Origin: Clostridium aestuarii
GTDB taxonomy: Bacteria > Bacillota > Clostridia > Clostridiales > Clostridiaceae
Reading direction: 5' to 3'
DNA: 64,000 nucleotides
Assembly (NCBI RefSeq): GCF_026735135.1
Contig: NZ_JAPQER010000002.1
Location: 248,001-312,000 of the forward strand
Part shown: one piece after another, positions 37,155-45,316 of the stretch
How the letters are laid out: each line of letters opens with the position of its first letter
How positions within the stretch are numbered: position 1 is the stretch's first letter
Program-made: the position numbers and the translations under genes
Notes under the pieces: model-generated
What the model was told of the DNA's origin: nothing
The model's input: the letters and a program-made list of their open reading frames with translations, nothing else
Databases searched by the model: none

Positions 37155-38909
37155 ATGATTGATTTAATGAAAAAATTATATATCGTATCGGGGAAAGAGT
37201 CTAAGAAAATCACAAATATGTTGATTGCAGAAGTTATTAAAGGCATATTTGAGGGAATTACACTAGGTGTTGTGATGTTACTTCTTTTAAAGGTGTGTGA
37301 AAATATATTTGGTGGTAAAAGTATTACAAAGAATGATGTTCTTTTAGTGTTTTTCATTATGTTAGGTAGTGTTGTAGGAAAGATTGTATCAGGATATATT
37401 GCTGATCGAAATAAGAACATTGCCTCCTATAACATGGGAGCAGAAAATCGATTGTTGATTGGAGATCGCCTAAAGCATGTGCACATGGGTTATTTTAATA
37501 ACAACAGATTAGGAGATGTATCTGGTGGATTAACTACGGTCATTGGTGAGCTTGAAACAACAGGAATATACATTATTGAAATGTTGTTAGTTGGTGTGAT
37601 ACAAACAGCAATTATGGCATTGTTTATGATTCCTTTTGACTGGATTACGGGTGTGATTATTCTTATCACTTTGATTCTTGGTATTTTAATCAATAATCTA
37701 TTTCAGGAGAAAGCAGATAGTTTAACCAAAAAATTATTAGGATTAAAAATTAATTTGAATTCGGCTACTCTTGAATATGTTCAGGGAATTGGAGTTATCA
37801 AAGCTTTTGGGCAAGGAAATCAAGCGATGGACAGTATCAATCAAACGATTAGTGATAGTAGAAAGGGATTTTTAGATGTTGAAAAGGCATTAGCACCTGC
37901 ACAGTTACTTTATATGATTATCTTTAAATTGGGGACATGTGCCATTATTTTAACTTCGCTAATGAGATATGGAGCAGGTCAAATAGAAATAGAAAAAACC
38001 ATCATGCTAATGGTCGCTAGTTTTATTGTCTTTGGTGGATTCGAGATGGCTGGAAGTATGCAGGGAGTTAGAGGAATTGCTATGCAAAATCTCGATACAA
38101 TCACCAAACTAAGAAATATTTCAATTATTGAAGACGGTGAAAAAGAACAGTTTGATGACATAAATGTTAAGGCAGATGACATTGCATTCTCTTATGATAA
38201 AGAAAGGATTATTGACCATTTAAGTTGTTTGATTCCTGAAAAAAAAACAACAGCACTTGTTGGACCATCTGGTTCTGGAAAAACAACTTTATGTCATTTG
38301 ATTGCAAGATTCTGGGATGTTCAGCAGGGAAAAATTATGATTTCAGATACAGATGTGAAAGAATACAAGTATGATGATTTACTATCCCATATCACGATGG
38401 TGTTTCAAGATGTTTATTTGTTTGAAGATACAGTGAAAAACAATATTAAGTTTGGAAAACCGGATGCTACGGATGAAGAAGTCATAGAAATTGCAAAAAA
38501 AGCATGCTGCCATGAATTTATTATGGAGTTGCCAAATGGATATGATACCATACTACATGAAGGAGGTATTAGTCTTTCTGGTGGAGAACGCCAACGAATT
38601 TCCATTGCAAGAGCTATGCTTAAGGAAAGTGTTTTGGTTATTTTGGATGAAGCAACTTCTAGCATTGATCCTGAAAATGAAGAAAAGCTTATGATGGCAT
38701 TAAAAGAGCTGTTAAGAGATAAAACGGCAATTATTATTGCTCATAGGCTTAGTACAATCCAAGAAGCCGATCAGATCATTGTCATGGATAATGGAGAGAT
38801 TGCTCAGAATGGACTGCATAGTGAACTAAAAGACACTCCTGGTATTTATAGGAACTTTATTAAGGAAAGAGGGGATGCTCTTTCTTGGAAGATATCAGAG
38901 AAGGCATAA
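37155..38909 (+). CDS. Half-size ABC transporter (permease-ATPase), IrtB/YbtQ-like
   Basis: A 584-residue partner of the preceding gene, starting directly after its stop with GGAGGGA upstream. The membrane domain has six segments; the ATPase has GPSGSGKTT, LSGGERQR and VLVILDEA with intact D-loop and H-loop (IIAHRLST). Together with the upstream half it should form one transporter. A third, decayed ABC fragment follows immediately. Confidence 0.82.
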   Translation: MIDLMKKLYIVSGKESKKITNMLIAEVIKGIFEGITLGVVMLLLLKVCENIFGGKSITKNDVLLVFFIMLGSVVGKIVSGYIADRNKNIASYNMGAENRLLIGDRLKHVHMGYFNNNRLGDVSGGLTTVIGELETTGIYIIEMLLVGVIQTAIMALFMIPFDWITGVIILITLILGILINNLFQEKADSLTKKLLGLKINLNSATLEYVQGIGVIKAFGQGNQAMDSINQTISDSRKGFLDVEKALAPAQLLYMIIFKLGTCAIILTSLMRYGAGQIEIEKTIMLMVASFIVFGGFEMAGSMQGVRGIAMQNLDTITKLRNISIIEDGEKEQFDDINVKADDIAFSYDKERIIDHLSCLIPEKKTTALVGPSGSGKTTLCHLIARFWDVQQGKIMISDTDVKEYKYDDLLSHITMVFQDVYLFEDTVKNNIKFGKPDATDEEVIEIAKKACCHEFIMELPNGYDTILHEGGISLSGGERQRISIARAMLKESVLVILDEATSSIDPENEEKLMMALKELLRDKTAIIIAHRLSTIQEADQIIVMDNGEIAQNGLHSELKDTPGIYRNFIKERGDALSWKISEKA

Positions 38910-38912
38910 TAA

Positions 38913-39056
38913 GTGAAAGAAAATATCAATGTTAAAAATTATGATGTAGATTTTAATTTTGGAGGAGTTAATCTTAAAAAAATTACTTGTGTTAGTCTTT
39001 TTTCAAATATAAGCACGGTATTTCAAAATGTGTATCTTTTTAATGACACTATTTGA
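38913..39056 (+). pseudogene. Internally deleted ABC ATPase fragment
   Basis: The frame reads INVKNYDVDFNFGGVNLKKI and then ISTVFQNVYLFNDTI: the start of an ABC ATPase domain joined directly to the Q-loop region, with the Walker A segment deleted. It breaks off exactly where a rlmCD-tail-like sequence (39055-39084) begins. Confidence 0.7.
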
Positions 39057-39084
39057 GTGCGTAGTAAAACTATATAGGAAGTAA
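39055..39084 (+). other. RlmCD 3'-end duplicate, possible right attachment site
   Basis: The 14 bases 39055-39068 are identical to 14444-14457 inside rlmCD, and in frame they read ECVVKLYRK followed by a stop, like the intact gene's ECVVKLKRK. This is what an att duplication from insertion at the rlmCD 3' end would leave. Confidence 0.5.
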
Positions 39085-39155
39085 TAAAATATGCATTCAA
39101 ATTATTTATATAATAGGGTATAATAATTATATAAATAGTTTAAGGTGGTGTTTTT

Positions 39156-39353
39156 ATGAATACGGCTAAAGAGATACTATTTAATCTTATTGAAAAAATA
39201 CCAGAAAATCAAATATCAGAGGTTATAGATTTTATAGGATATTTAAAAGTAAAGAGAGAAAAAGAATTATATAAAGACTTACAGAAAGCAAGTGAGAGTA
39301 GTTTAGATTTTTGGAATAATGATATAGATGATGAGGTGTGGAATGATGTATAA
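39156..39353 (+). CDS. DUF2281-like antitoxin
   Basis: A 65-residue acidic protein (LIEKIPENQISEVIDFIGYLKVKRE, then an acidic tail DDEVWNDV) of the DUF2281 type that commonly accompanies toxins. It has a good ribosome site (AAGGTGG). The partner, a MazF/PemK-type toxin gene overlapping its end by 11 bases, is broken, so this may be an orphan antitoxin. Confidence 0.65.
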   Translation: MNTAKEILFNLIEKIPENQISEVIDFIGYLKVKREKELYKDLQKASESSLDFWNNDIDDEVWNDV

Positions 39354-39566
39354 GCAAGGGGATATATTACTTATACCTATTCCTTTGAATTTACAAATAA
39401 TGATTTAATAGAAGGCTCACTTAAAGTTACTTCTTGTATTAGAGCAGATAAAATATATACATTATCTAAATATATAGTAGTTAAAAAATTTGGAAGTGTT
39501 AAGAAAGAATTAATTGATAAGGTTAAAATTGAAATCAATGATTTATTAAAAGAAGAAGTTAAATAA
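39343..39566 (+). pseudogene. Broken MazF/PemK-type toxin gene
   Basis: It begins MMYKQGDILLIPIPF, the N-terminal signature of PemK toxins, then after a frameshift and an internal deletion continues as NDLIEGSLKVTSCIRADKIYTLSK and a C-terminal helix. The middle of the barrel is missing, so no active ribonuclease can be made. Confidence 0.75.
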
Positions 39567-39675
39567 AGATTACTTATAATAAAGAACATCTATCGATAAA
39601 TGGTAGGTGTTTTGTTATTGGTAAAAACAACGTTATCTTTTAATGTATATAACTTGTGTTGTAGCAAATATATCA

Positions 39676-39771
39676 CTTTTTTAGGATATACCAAGGATGA
39701 AAATGGTGAACTGGTATGGAACTCAACTATAAGGTCAATTTTAAAAAATGAAAAATATAACAAATTACTTG
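39676..39771 (+). pseudogene. Remnant of a large serine recombinase
   Basis: The frame contains LGYTKDENGELV followed directly by WNSTIRSILKNEKY. Both are recognisable pieces of the recombinase domain of large serine integrases, which normally lie well apart. It suggests that an element carrying such an integrase once occupied this region. No catalytic domain remains. Confidence 0.55.
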
Positions 39772-39777
39772 TATTTT

Positions 39778-40110
39778 ATGGGGAGATAAATCGGATAAGC
39801 TATTTATAGCAGTCCATGGCAATATGTCAAATAAGGAAGATGAAATAATTCATATATTTGAACAAGAGGCAACAGAAAATGAGATTATTATTGTTATGTA
39901 AAAGAACATCCTATTGTTACTTGGAATAATAAAACTTCAATTCTTTACGGCTCAGAAGACACTATATGTGAGTTTGATGTAATAGCTGCGTTTGTAAAAA
40001 GGTTTAATTGTGATTTCAAAGTAATGGATAAGGCAGAGCATTATTTTCATAAAGAGGAACAACTTAAGTTTTTTAGGCAGTGGTTAAAAAAAAATATATA
40101 TGTTAAATAA
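39778..40110 (+). pseudogene. Internally deleted alpha/beta hydrolase
   Basis: It reads WGDKSDKLFIAVHGNMSNKED, then after a frame change DYYCYVKEHPIVTWNNKTSILYGSED and ends in EHYFHKEEQLKFFRQWLKK. The oxyanion (HGN) and catalytic histidine regions survive, but the nucleophile-serine segment is deleted. Confidence 0.7.
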
Positions 40111-40183
40111 TGATATCGACCACTGATAAAGTAAATTGTATTTAGGAAAGTTTATAAAAATGAGTTTAAGGAGTTATTAAACA

Positions 40184-40408
40184 ATGTGTTACTTAGTAGC
40201 AAAGAGATTTGATAAAGAAGGAAGTTGAGTATTAGAGGCAGAACAAGGACAAAGATTAGCATCATTATCTAAGTATTTAACCTTAACAACACTTGAATGC
40301 GGGGTACAAATAGTAACTTTAAACAATTTGGATAGTTATAGAGAATATGCTCCATATATATTAATTAATGATGAAGTTGAATTTATATCTAAAGTTATAA
40401 AAATGTAA
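40184..40408 (+). pseudogene. Small clostridial protein with in-frame stop
   Basis: From an ATG with AAGGAG upstream, the frame reads MCYLVAKRFDKEGS, a TGA at 40226, then continues in frame for 60 codons to ...YAPYILINDEVEFISKVIKM. The rest of the coding sequence is open. A single nonsense change makes it a recent pseudogene, unless read-through occurs. Function unknown. Confidence 0.6.
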
Positions 40409-40459
40409 AAAATAAAGCAATCCTATCTTTACTATATGTAGAGACGGGTTTTTTTCTTG

Positions 40460-40550
40460 AAAAACTGTTGTAAAAAATTAGGGTTTTAAGCTACACATTC
40501 AATAGGAGTCGGCACTAATTAAATGGTGTATACAATATATAGTACAAAAT
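40460..40550. repeat. Dispersed repeat A, copy 2
   Basis: About 90 bases similar to 30093-30182. Here it is joined directly to repeat B. Confidence 0.8.
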
Positions 40551-40677
40551 AGTAAAAATAGTATATGTTTCTTGATACGGGGTTAGTAAACAGGAAGAAA
40601 AGAAAATATCAATGATTTAAAGTCCTTGAGTGTTGGTCATGCGCTTGAGGGCTTTTTAAGTATAGGAACATATTTTT
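40551..40677. repeat. Dispersed repeat B, copy 2 (with terminator hairpin)
   Basis: Similar to 14510-14636 downstream of rlmCD, including the decayed VKIVYVS-like piece and the hairpin (CCTTGAGTG with CGCTTGAGG) with T-run. Its presence 26 kb away fits duplication of the rlmCD 3' flank. Confidence 0.75.
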
Positions 40678-41025
40678 GTCTGGAGTTATAATGAAGAATA
40701 TTTTCAGTTTTAAAGTTAACATTTACAAAGTTTGCAATAGAAATCTACGAATTTATCTTTGCGACCGTAGGTCGTGGGTATTATGGTAAAGTTACTTATA
40801 AATGAAAAAGCATTAAAATCTTTTATATCAACAGATGTAAATCTCTCAATAAAAGAAATACTTTTTCCATTCAAGTGAATGAAAAGGTTGGGTGAATATG
40901 CCTATTAATTACATATTTCGGGAAAATATTCTATGAATATATTGTGAAACGAACGAATGTTTGATATAGTTTAATCGTTATATTTTAATTTTATTAAATT
41001 TAACAGAAAACAAAAGGAGATTATA
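40678..41025. other. Gene-free stretch with small hairpins
   Basis: No supported gene. Two small hairpins are visible (CGACC-GGTCG near 40765 and CATTC-GAATG near 40875); both are too weak to assign. Confidence 0.4.
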
Positions 41026-41491
41026 TTGAGGACACTGGATTTCTTTATCAGATTGAATGGTTGGACATGTGATGATCACTTACACATTTTTCTTGCGGAA
41101 AAAGAGATTATAAATATGCAGTGTTTTTTGAGGATGGATATTCAAATATAGTGAATAGATATCCTTTGAAGAAGAAAGACAGCGTTTATATACATATGTT
41201 AAATTACTGACAGCTTACTTACAATACGGTATAGGATTGGATTTTATAATTACAAACGAAGGCATTCTTCATAGCTATACTTTCCTTTGGTTGTTAATGA
41301 ATGATCCTAAGGCACATTATCTTTTTACAGCTTATCAGCTTGCAGCACGTGAGTGGAGATCTCTTACAGAAGATGAACCAGGTGATCACCATGAGATGAT
41401 TAAGGAATGTTTAAAAGATTGTAAAGAAGTTGCTCACACGATGATTAACCTCTTATCATATAGTGGGGCTTATATGATGGAGATTTATTAA
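41026..41491 (+). pseudogene. Frameshifted gene of unknown function
   Basis: Coding-like sequence runs through three frames: LDFFIRLNGWTCDDHLHIFLAEKE, then YAVFFEDGYSNIVNRYP, then FEEERQRLYTYVKLLTAYLQYGIGLDFIITNEG to ...LLSYSGAYMMEIY. Two frameshifts, near 41110 and 41165, break it; only the last 84 codons remain open. I recognise no family. It sits just before two intact unknown genes and may belong with them. Confidence 0.55.
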
Positions 41492-41532
41492 GAGAATTAA
41501 AAGGATGATATTTAAGAAAGAGGAGAATAGAA

Positions 41533-42429
41533 ATGGATCAATTTGAAAAACAAATAAAAATTATAGTAGATTTAAAATCAGAAGAATCAATGAAAAATGC
41601 ATTAGATGTGTATATAGAACTCTTTGAGTCTGGAAAAGTAGGGGAAGATAAACAAATTGGAGACATTGAATTTGTAAAAAAAGAAGGTAATGAGATTAAA
41701 ACATTGTTGTTAAAGGACTGTCCAACTAAAGAAGAAGTCATAGAATATTATATGTTTGTTCGTTTGATAGATGATAAAGAAGATGCACAACAAGAGTTGG
41801 AAAAGATGAAGGATTATTATGGACATCCAATATATTTTAGTGAAGCTTTATTCTTTAGCAGTGCATGTAGCTATTTCAATTTAAAGGATAAAGTTGTAAG
41901 GGCTTGTGAAATGATTGCAAAATATTCAAAAAAAGAAAATGATACTTGGTCATTATGGGTGGATGATGAGTATCTTGCTGGAATAGATGCACTCTATTTT
42001 TTAGCAAAACAAGATCCAACCTATCTATATCTTATTGCTGAATATATTATAGCAGATTGGGATGATGAACATGCACAATTTGTTATTGAAGAATATTTCA
42101 AAAAGCTTTTTGAAATTTACGGAATGAGAAAAGAGTTTATAAAGGCTTTTGTGATTTCAGATAATTCTTATGCTAGAGGGAACATGTTTCCAAATTGGGG
42201 ATATTTAAAAGAGTATTTTGAAAAGAATCCTGATGATTATCTTTATTTTAAAGAATTAATAATAAAGAAATATGTAAAGGAAGAATCCCTTATGACAGAA
42301 TACGGGGAAAGTCGTATAAAAGAATTATATACGGATATTTTAGGTAATGATTATGATGAAGATTTACCAGAATACTGGAATAATGAATATGAATCTATTT
42401 GTAAGCAAATTGATGAGAAGAGAAATTAA
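41533..42429 (+). CDS. Unknown acidic helical protein, 298 residues
   Basis: No family recognised. The protein is acidic, rich in aromatic residues and mostly alpha-helical, with no signal peptide or membrane segment (MDQFEKQIKIIVDLKSEES at the start). GAGGAG precedes the ATG. A degraded paralogue of its first 17 residues follows at 42462. The layout (unknown helical genes before a DUF1963 gene) resembles immunity-gene clusters of contact-dependent toxins, but no toxin was found. Confidence 0.65.
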   Translation: MDQFEKQIKIIVDLKSEESMKNALDVYIELFESGKVGEDKQIGDIEFVKKEGNEIKTLLLKDCPTKEEVIEYYMFVRLIDDKEDAQQELEKMKDYYGHPIYFSEALFFSSACSYFNLKDKVVRACEMIAKYSKKENDTWSLWVDDEYLAGIDALYFLAKQDPTYLYLIAEYIIADWDDEHAQFVIEEYFKKLFEIYGMRKEFIKAFVISDNSYARGNMFPNWGYLKEYFEKNPDDYLYFKELIIKKYVKEESLMTEYGESRIKELYTDILGNDYDEDLPEYWNNEYESICKQIDEKRN

Positions 42430-42461
42430 AAAATAATAGCTAGGAGAGTGACAAAATAATG

Positions 42462-42627
42462 GAACAATTTAAAAAACATAAACAGATTATAGTTGATATG
42501 CTTTACTGTATTGCAAATACTTATCCAGAATATACGTACCTAATATGACAGCTGTAATAACGAAGCAGCAGATTTATATGAGCAAGTTAAACCATATTTA
42601 GATAAATATACTGATAAAAGTGAATAA
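42462..42627 (+). pseudogene. Decayed paralogue of the preceding gene
   Basis: It starts MEQFKKHKQIIVDMLYC, like MDQFEKQIKIIVDL upstream, stops after 28 codons, and continues in another frame as YDSCNNEAADLYEQVKPYLDKYTDKSE. A ribosome site (GGAGAG) is present. Deletion plus frameshift. Confidence 0.55.
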
Positions 42628-42643
42628 GGAGAGATTTTATAGC

Positions 42644-45076
42644 ATGAACAATATTAATATTCCTGAACGATTTATGAAGACTGTATTGAAGAATAGTGAT
42701 TATGGGAATGAAAGTTATAGGGAACCCCTTAAAAATATACTGAGAATATTTATGAAAGATAGGGTAGGTTGTACGGAGAAATTCAAAAATTATAAAAAGA
42801 AAAATAGTGGATTTAGTTTGTGTGCAGCTTATATATTGTCAGAAGATAAGGAACTTGAAAAAGAATGTATAGAAAGCTTTGATTATTTTAGTGGGTATTT
42901 GAAGAATACATTTGTAAATGAAGTTGCAAAAGATTTTAAATACGAATCAGGTTTAAAAAAAGAAGATATAAAATTATTTACAGACTATATGAATGCTGTT
43001 TCTGATGAAAAACCACTTGAACAACTAAAAAGGAGATTTAAACGGGGATATGGTGGTCGTATAAGTAGAAAACAAGAGAGGTATTTATATTTTGATGACT
43101 CTAGTCATATTCATAATATAGTTCAAACTGGATTTTTATGTGCTAAGTGTGAGAATTCTGCAATTGCTGAAATGGGTATTAGATTCATGCAGTTTTTTAC
43201 CAAACTGGCACCTTTGAAAACATTAAGTATATGCTCTAAATTGTATAGAGTAAAAAACGGCTGTAAATTTCTAAAAGGAAGATTTGATAAATTTATAGAT
43301 AATCTAAATCGTATAAAAGTGCAAAAAACTTATATAACAGCTTGGATGCTGCTTTATGGACAAAGTCATTATATATGCCATAATGAAGGAAAAGTTATAT
43401 ATGAAGATGTTCTCAAAACGGTTGGTGAAGGGAATATAGAAGATGATGCTGTAAATAGTGAAGCACTAGAATATATTGATATAAGAAAGCAGATGGCCAT
43501 ACATAGAACTTTGGTAGAAAAATACGATAGAGAAACGTCTGTAAAGGCTATGGATGAAATGTTTCTGGATGAATATATCCGATTTATAAGAGTGAATATG
43601 ATTCACTCTAAAGATCAACAGATCATAGAAAAAATGGTTGAATATATTAAAGGTGAACTAGATTTTGAAGAAATAGAAGAAAATGTGCATAAAAAATTCA
43701 AACCTGCATTGCAAAACTGTGAGATTGGTTACATTTGTGGTGTTGGGTGCAAAGAGTATGCTTTAAGAGGTTTAAAATTATTTGCTGAACTTTGCGATAT
43801 AAATAATCTGAAAGGTTTTTATAATGAATTTAAATATGATGTAAAACCAGGTGTACTTCAGCGTAAAAAACCTGATAGAAATATTTATGATTTTACTGAA
43901 TTATTGGAAGCTGTTGGCGTAGCGGAATCATTTATTTATGAATTTTTATGTTCTTATACAAAAGAAGATTTAGAAAAACCATCTAAACAGCCAAAGGATG
44001 AATTTGCCCAAAGATTATATCGATATGCTAAAGAAGAGAAAGATGTATTAGGAAATTTACTTTTAGCAGGGGATAGGGAAAAGATTTTTGCAATCTATCA
44101 AACAGGACTTTTAAGAAGTCAGCTTAAATCTTTAGTAAAAATGCTAGAAGATTCTTCTGTTTATGTAGTTAAAGCAGCATTAGATACAATCAAATGGCTC
44201 AAGGATGAAGAGATTAGTCCATTTAAAGAAAATATAGATATTGCTGAAAAAAAGTTTGATGAAATGATTATGAATACACCTGTAGGAATATTTAAAAGAA
44301 GTCTAAAAAAATATTCAAAGGAAGCAGTACATCTTCAATTATCTAAAGAAGCTGTACCTAGATGGTCTACTAAACTGGGAGGAAAACCTTATTTACCATT
44401 AGGAGAAGAACATCCCGAAGAAGGTATGTATTTATTGGCACAAATTAACTTTGAAGAAATACCTAAGCTACAAGGGTATCCAGAAAAGGGATTATTACAG
44501 TTTTATATTAAAGAAGAAACTTGTGAACATACTACTCGATATTTCAATGAAATCATAAGAGATGAAAGCAAACTTCAAGAGGATTTACCAGAAATATCTA
44601 ATGATGATTGCTGGGATGTTTTATGGTCTGAATTAAAAGTAACTTACAAAAAAATTGATGATACGCCTTCAGTAGAGGATTATTTGTTAGATAAGGAAAT
44701 TGAGGATATTTTGAATGAAATGTTTACAGACCACGATGAAAAGTATGAAATGACTTCTCAATATGAACAAGAACGGTTAGGTAATAAAATCGGTGGATAT
44801 CCATATTTCCCTGATTGGGGAGATCCTAGAAAAATTGATGAGGATCGTTTATGCCCAGATGACACAGCTCGTTTAGAAAGAGGAGAAACGGTGCTAAATG
44901 AGTACGGAGAGGTAAGCTTTGCAAATGAATGGATATGTTTGCTTTCACTTTATAATGAGGAAGTTGAAGGACTTGGAAATATACAAGAGGATGGCAGTAT
45001 CTATTTCTTCATCAGAAAAGCGGACCTTGAAAAGGGAGATTTTAGTGATATAAAGTATCATAGATTCTCCTATTAG
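42644..45076 (+). CDS. Large protein with C-terminal DUF1963 (YwqG-like) domain
   Basis: An 810-residue protein. Residues 1 to about 560 are helical, HEAT-like in character, with no recognised motif. The C-terminal 250 residues match DUF1963/YwqG: STKLGGKPYLPLGEEHP, LLAQINFEEIP, KGLLQFYI, and later GNKIGGYPYFPDWGDPR. DUF1963 proteins are common among immunity-type genes but have no proven activity. The frame can start at a GTG (42620); AAGGAGAG within it points to the ATG at 42644. Confidence 0.7.
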   Translation: MNNINIPERFMKTVLKNSDYGNESYREPLKNILRIFMKDRVGCTEKFKNYKKKNSGFSLCAAYILSEDKELEKECIESFDYFSGYLKNTFVNEVAKDFKYESGLKKEDIKLFTDYMNAVSDEKPLEQLKRRFKRGYGGRISRKQERYLYFDDSSHIHNIVQTGFLCAKCENSAIAEMGIRFMQFFTKLAPLKTLSICSKLYRVKNGCKFLKGRFDKFIDNLNRIKVQKTYITAWMLLYGQSHYICHNEGKVIYEDVLKTVGEGNIEDDAVNSEALEYIDIRKQMAIHRTLVEKYDRETSVKAMDEMFLDEYIRFIRVNMIHSKDQQIIEKMVEYIKGELDFEEIEENVHKKFKPALQNCEIGYICGVGCKEYALRGLKLFAELCDINNLKGFYNEFKYDVKPGVLQRKKPDRNIYDFTELLEAVGVAESFIYEFLCSYTKEDLEKPSKQPKDEFAQRLYRYAKEEKDVLGNLLLAGDREKIFAIYQTGLLRSQLKSLVKMLEDSSVYVVKAALDTIKWLKDEEISPFKENIDIAEKKFDEMIMNTPVGIFKRSLKKYSKEAVHLQLSKEAVPRWSTKLGGKPYLPLGEEHPEEGMYLLAQINFEEIPKLQGYPEKGLLQFYIKEETCEHTTRYFNEIIRDESKLQEDLPEISNDDCWDVLWSELKVTYKKIDDTPSVEDYLLDKEIEDILNEMFTDHDEKYEMTSQYEQERLGNKIGGYPYFPDWGDPRKIDEDRLCPDDTARLERGETVLNEYGEVSFANEWICLLSLYNEEVEGLGNIQEDGSIYFFIRKADLEKGDFSDIKYHRFSY

Positions 45077-45113
45077 ATAGGGTAAACAATAAAAAACAGA
45101 AGAAGAGTAAAAT

Positions 45114-45203
45114 AATGACACTACAACAAAAGTTAAAAGATACTTGGAAGAATAAAAAAGAAGATATCAATCTCAAGATTATATATGTCTTCACATTATC
45201 ATG
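45114..45203 (+). other. Short open frame, 29 codons, doubtful
   Basis: MTLQQKLKDTWKNKKEDINLKIIYVFTLS, with only a weak AAGAAGAG upstream. It may be the start of a lost gene. An AT dinucleotide run lies at about 45268-45286. Confidence 0.25.
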
Positions 45204-45316
45204 ATTTTGTTACATCTTTGCACAATAGCTTATATTTGGTAATTTATTCCTTTTGAAAATATTTGTATTATATATATATATATATTAAATTTACTTAGTT
45301 AAAGGGGAGAATAATT

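Noticed and set aside
14480-45000. CRISPR array or cas genes in the defence-like region
   Set aside because: No regularly spaced direct repeats and no Cas-like motifs were seen; repeats A and B are single dispersed copies.
45268-45286. AT dinucleotide run as a functional repeat
   Set aside because: Short simple repeat in AT-rich intergenic DNA; expected by chance.
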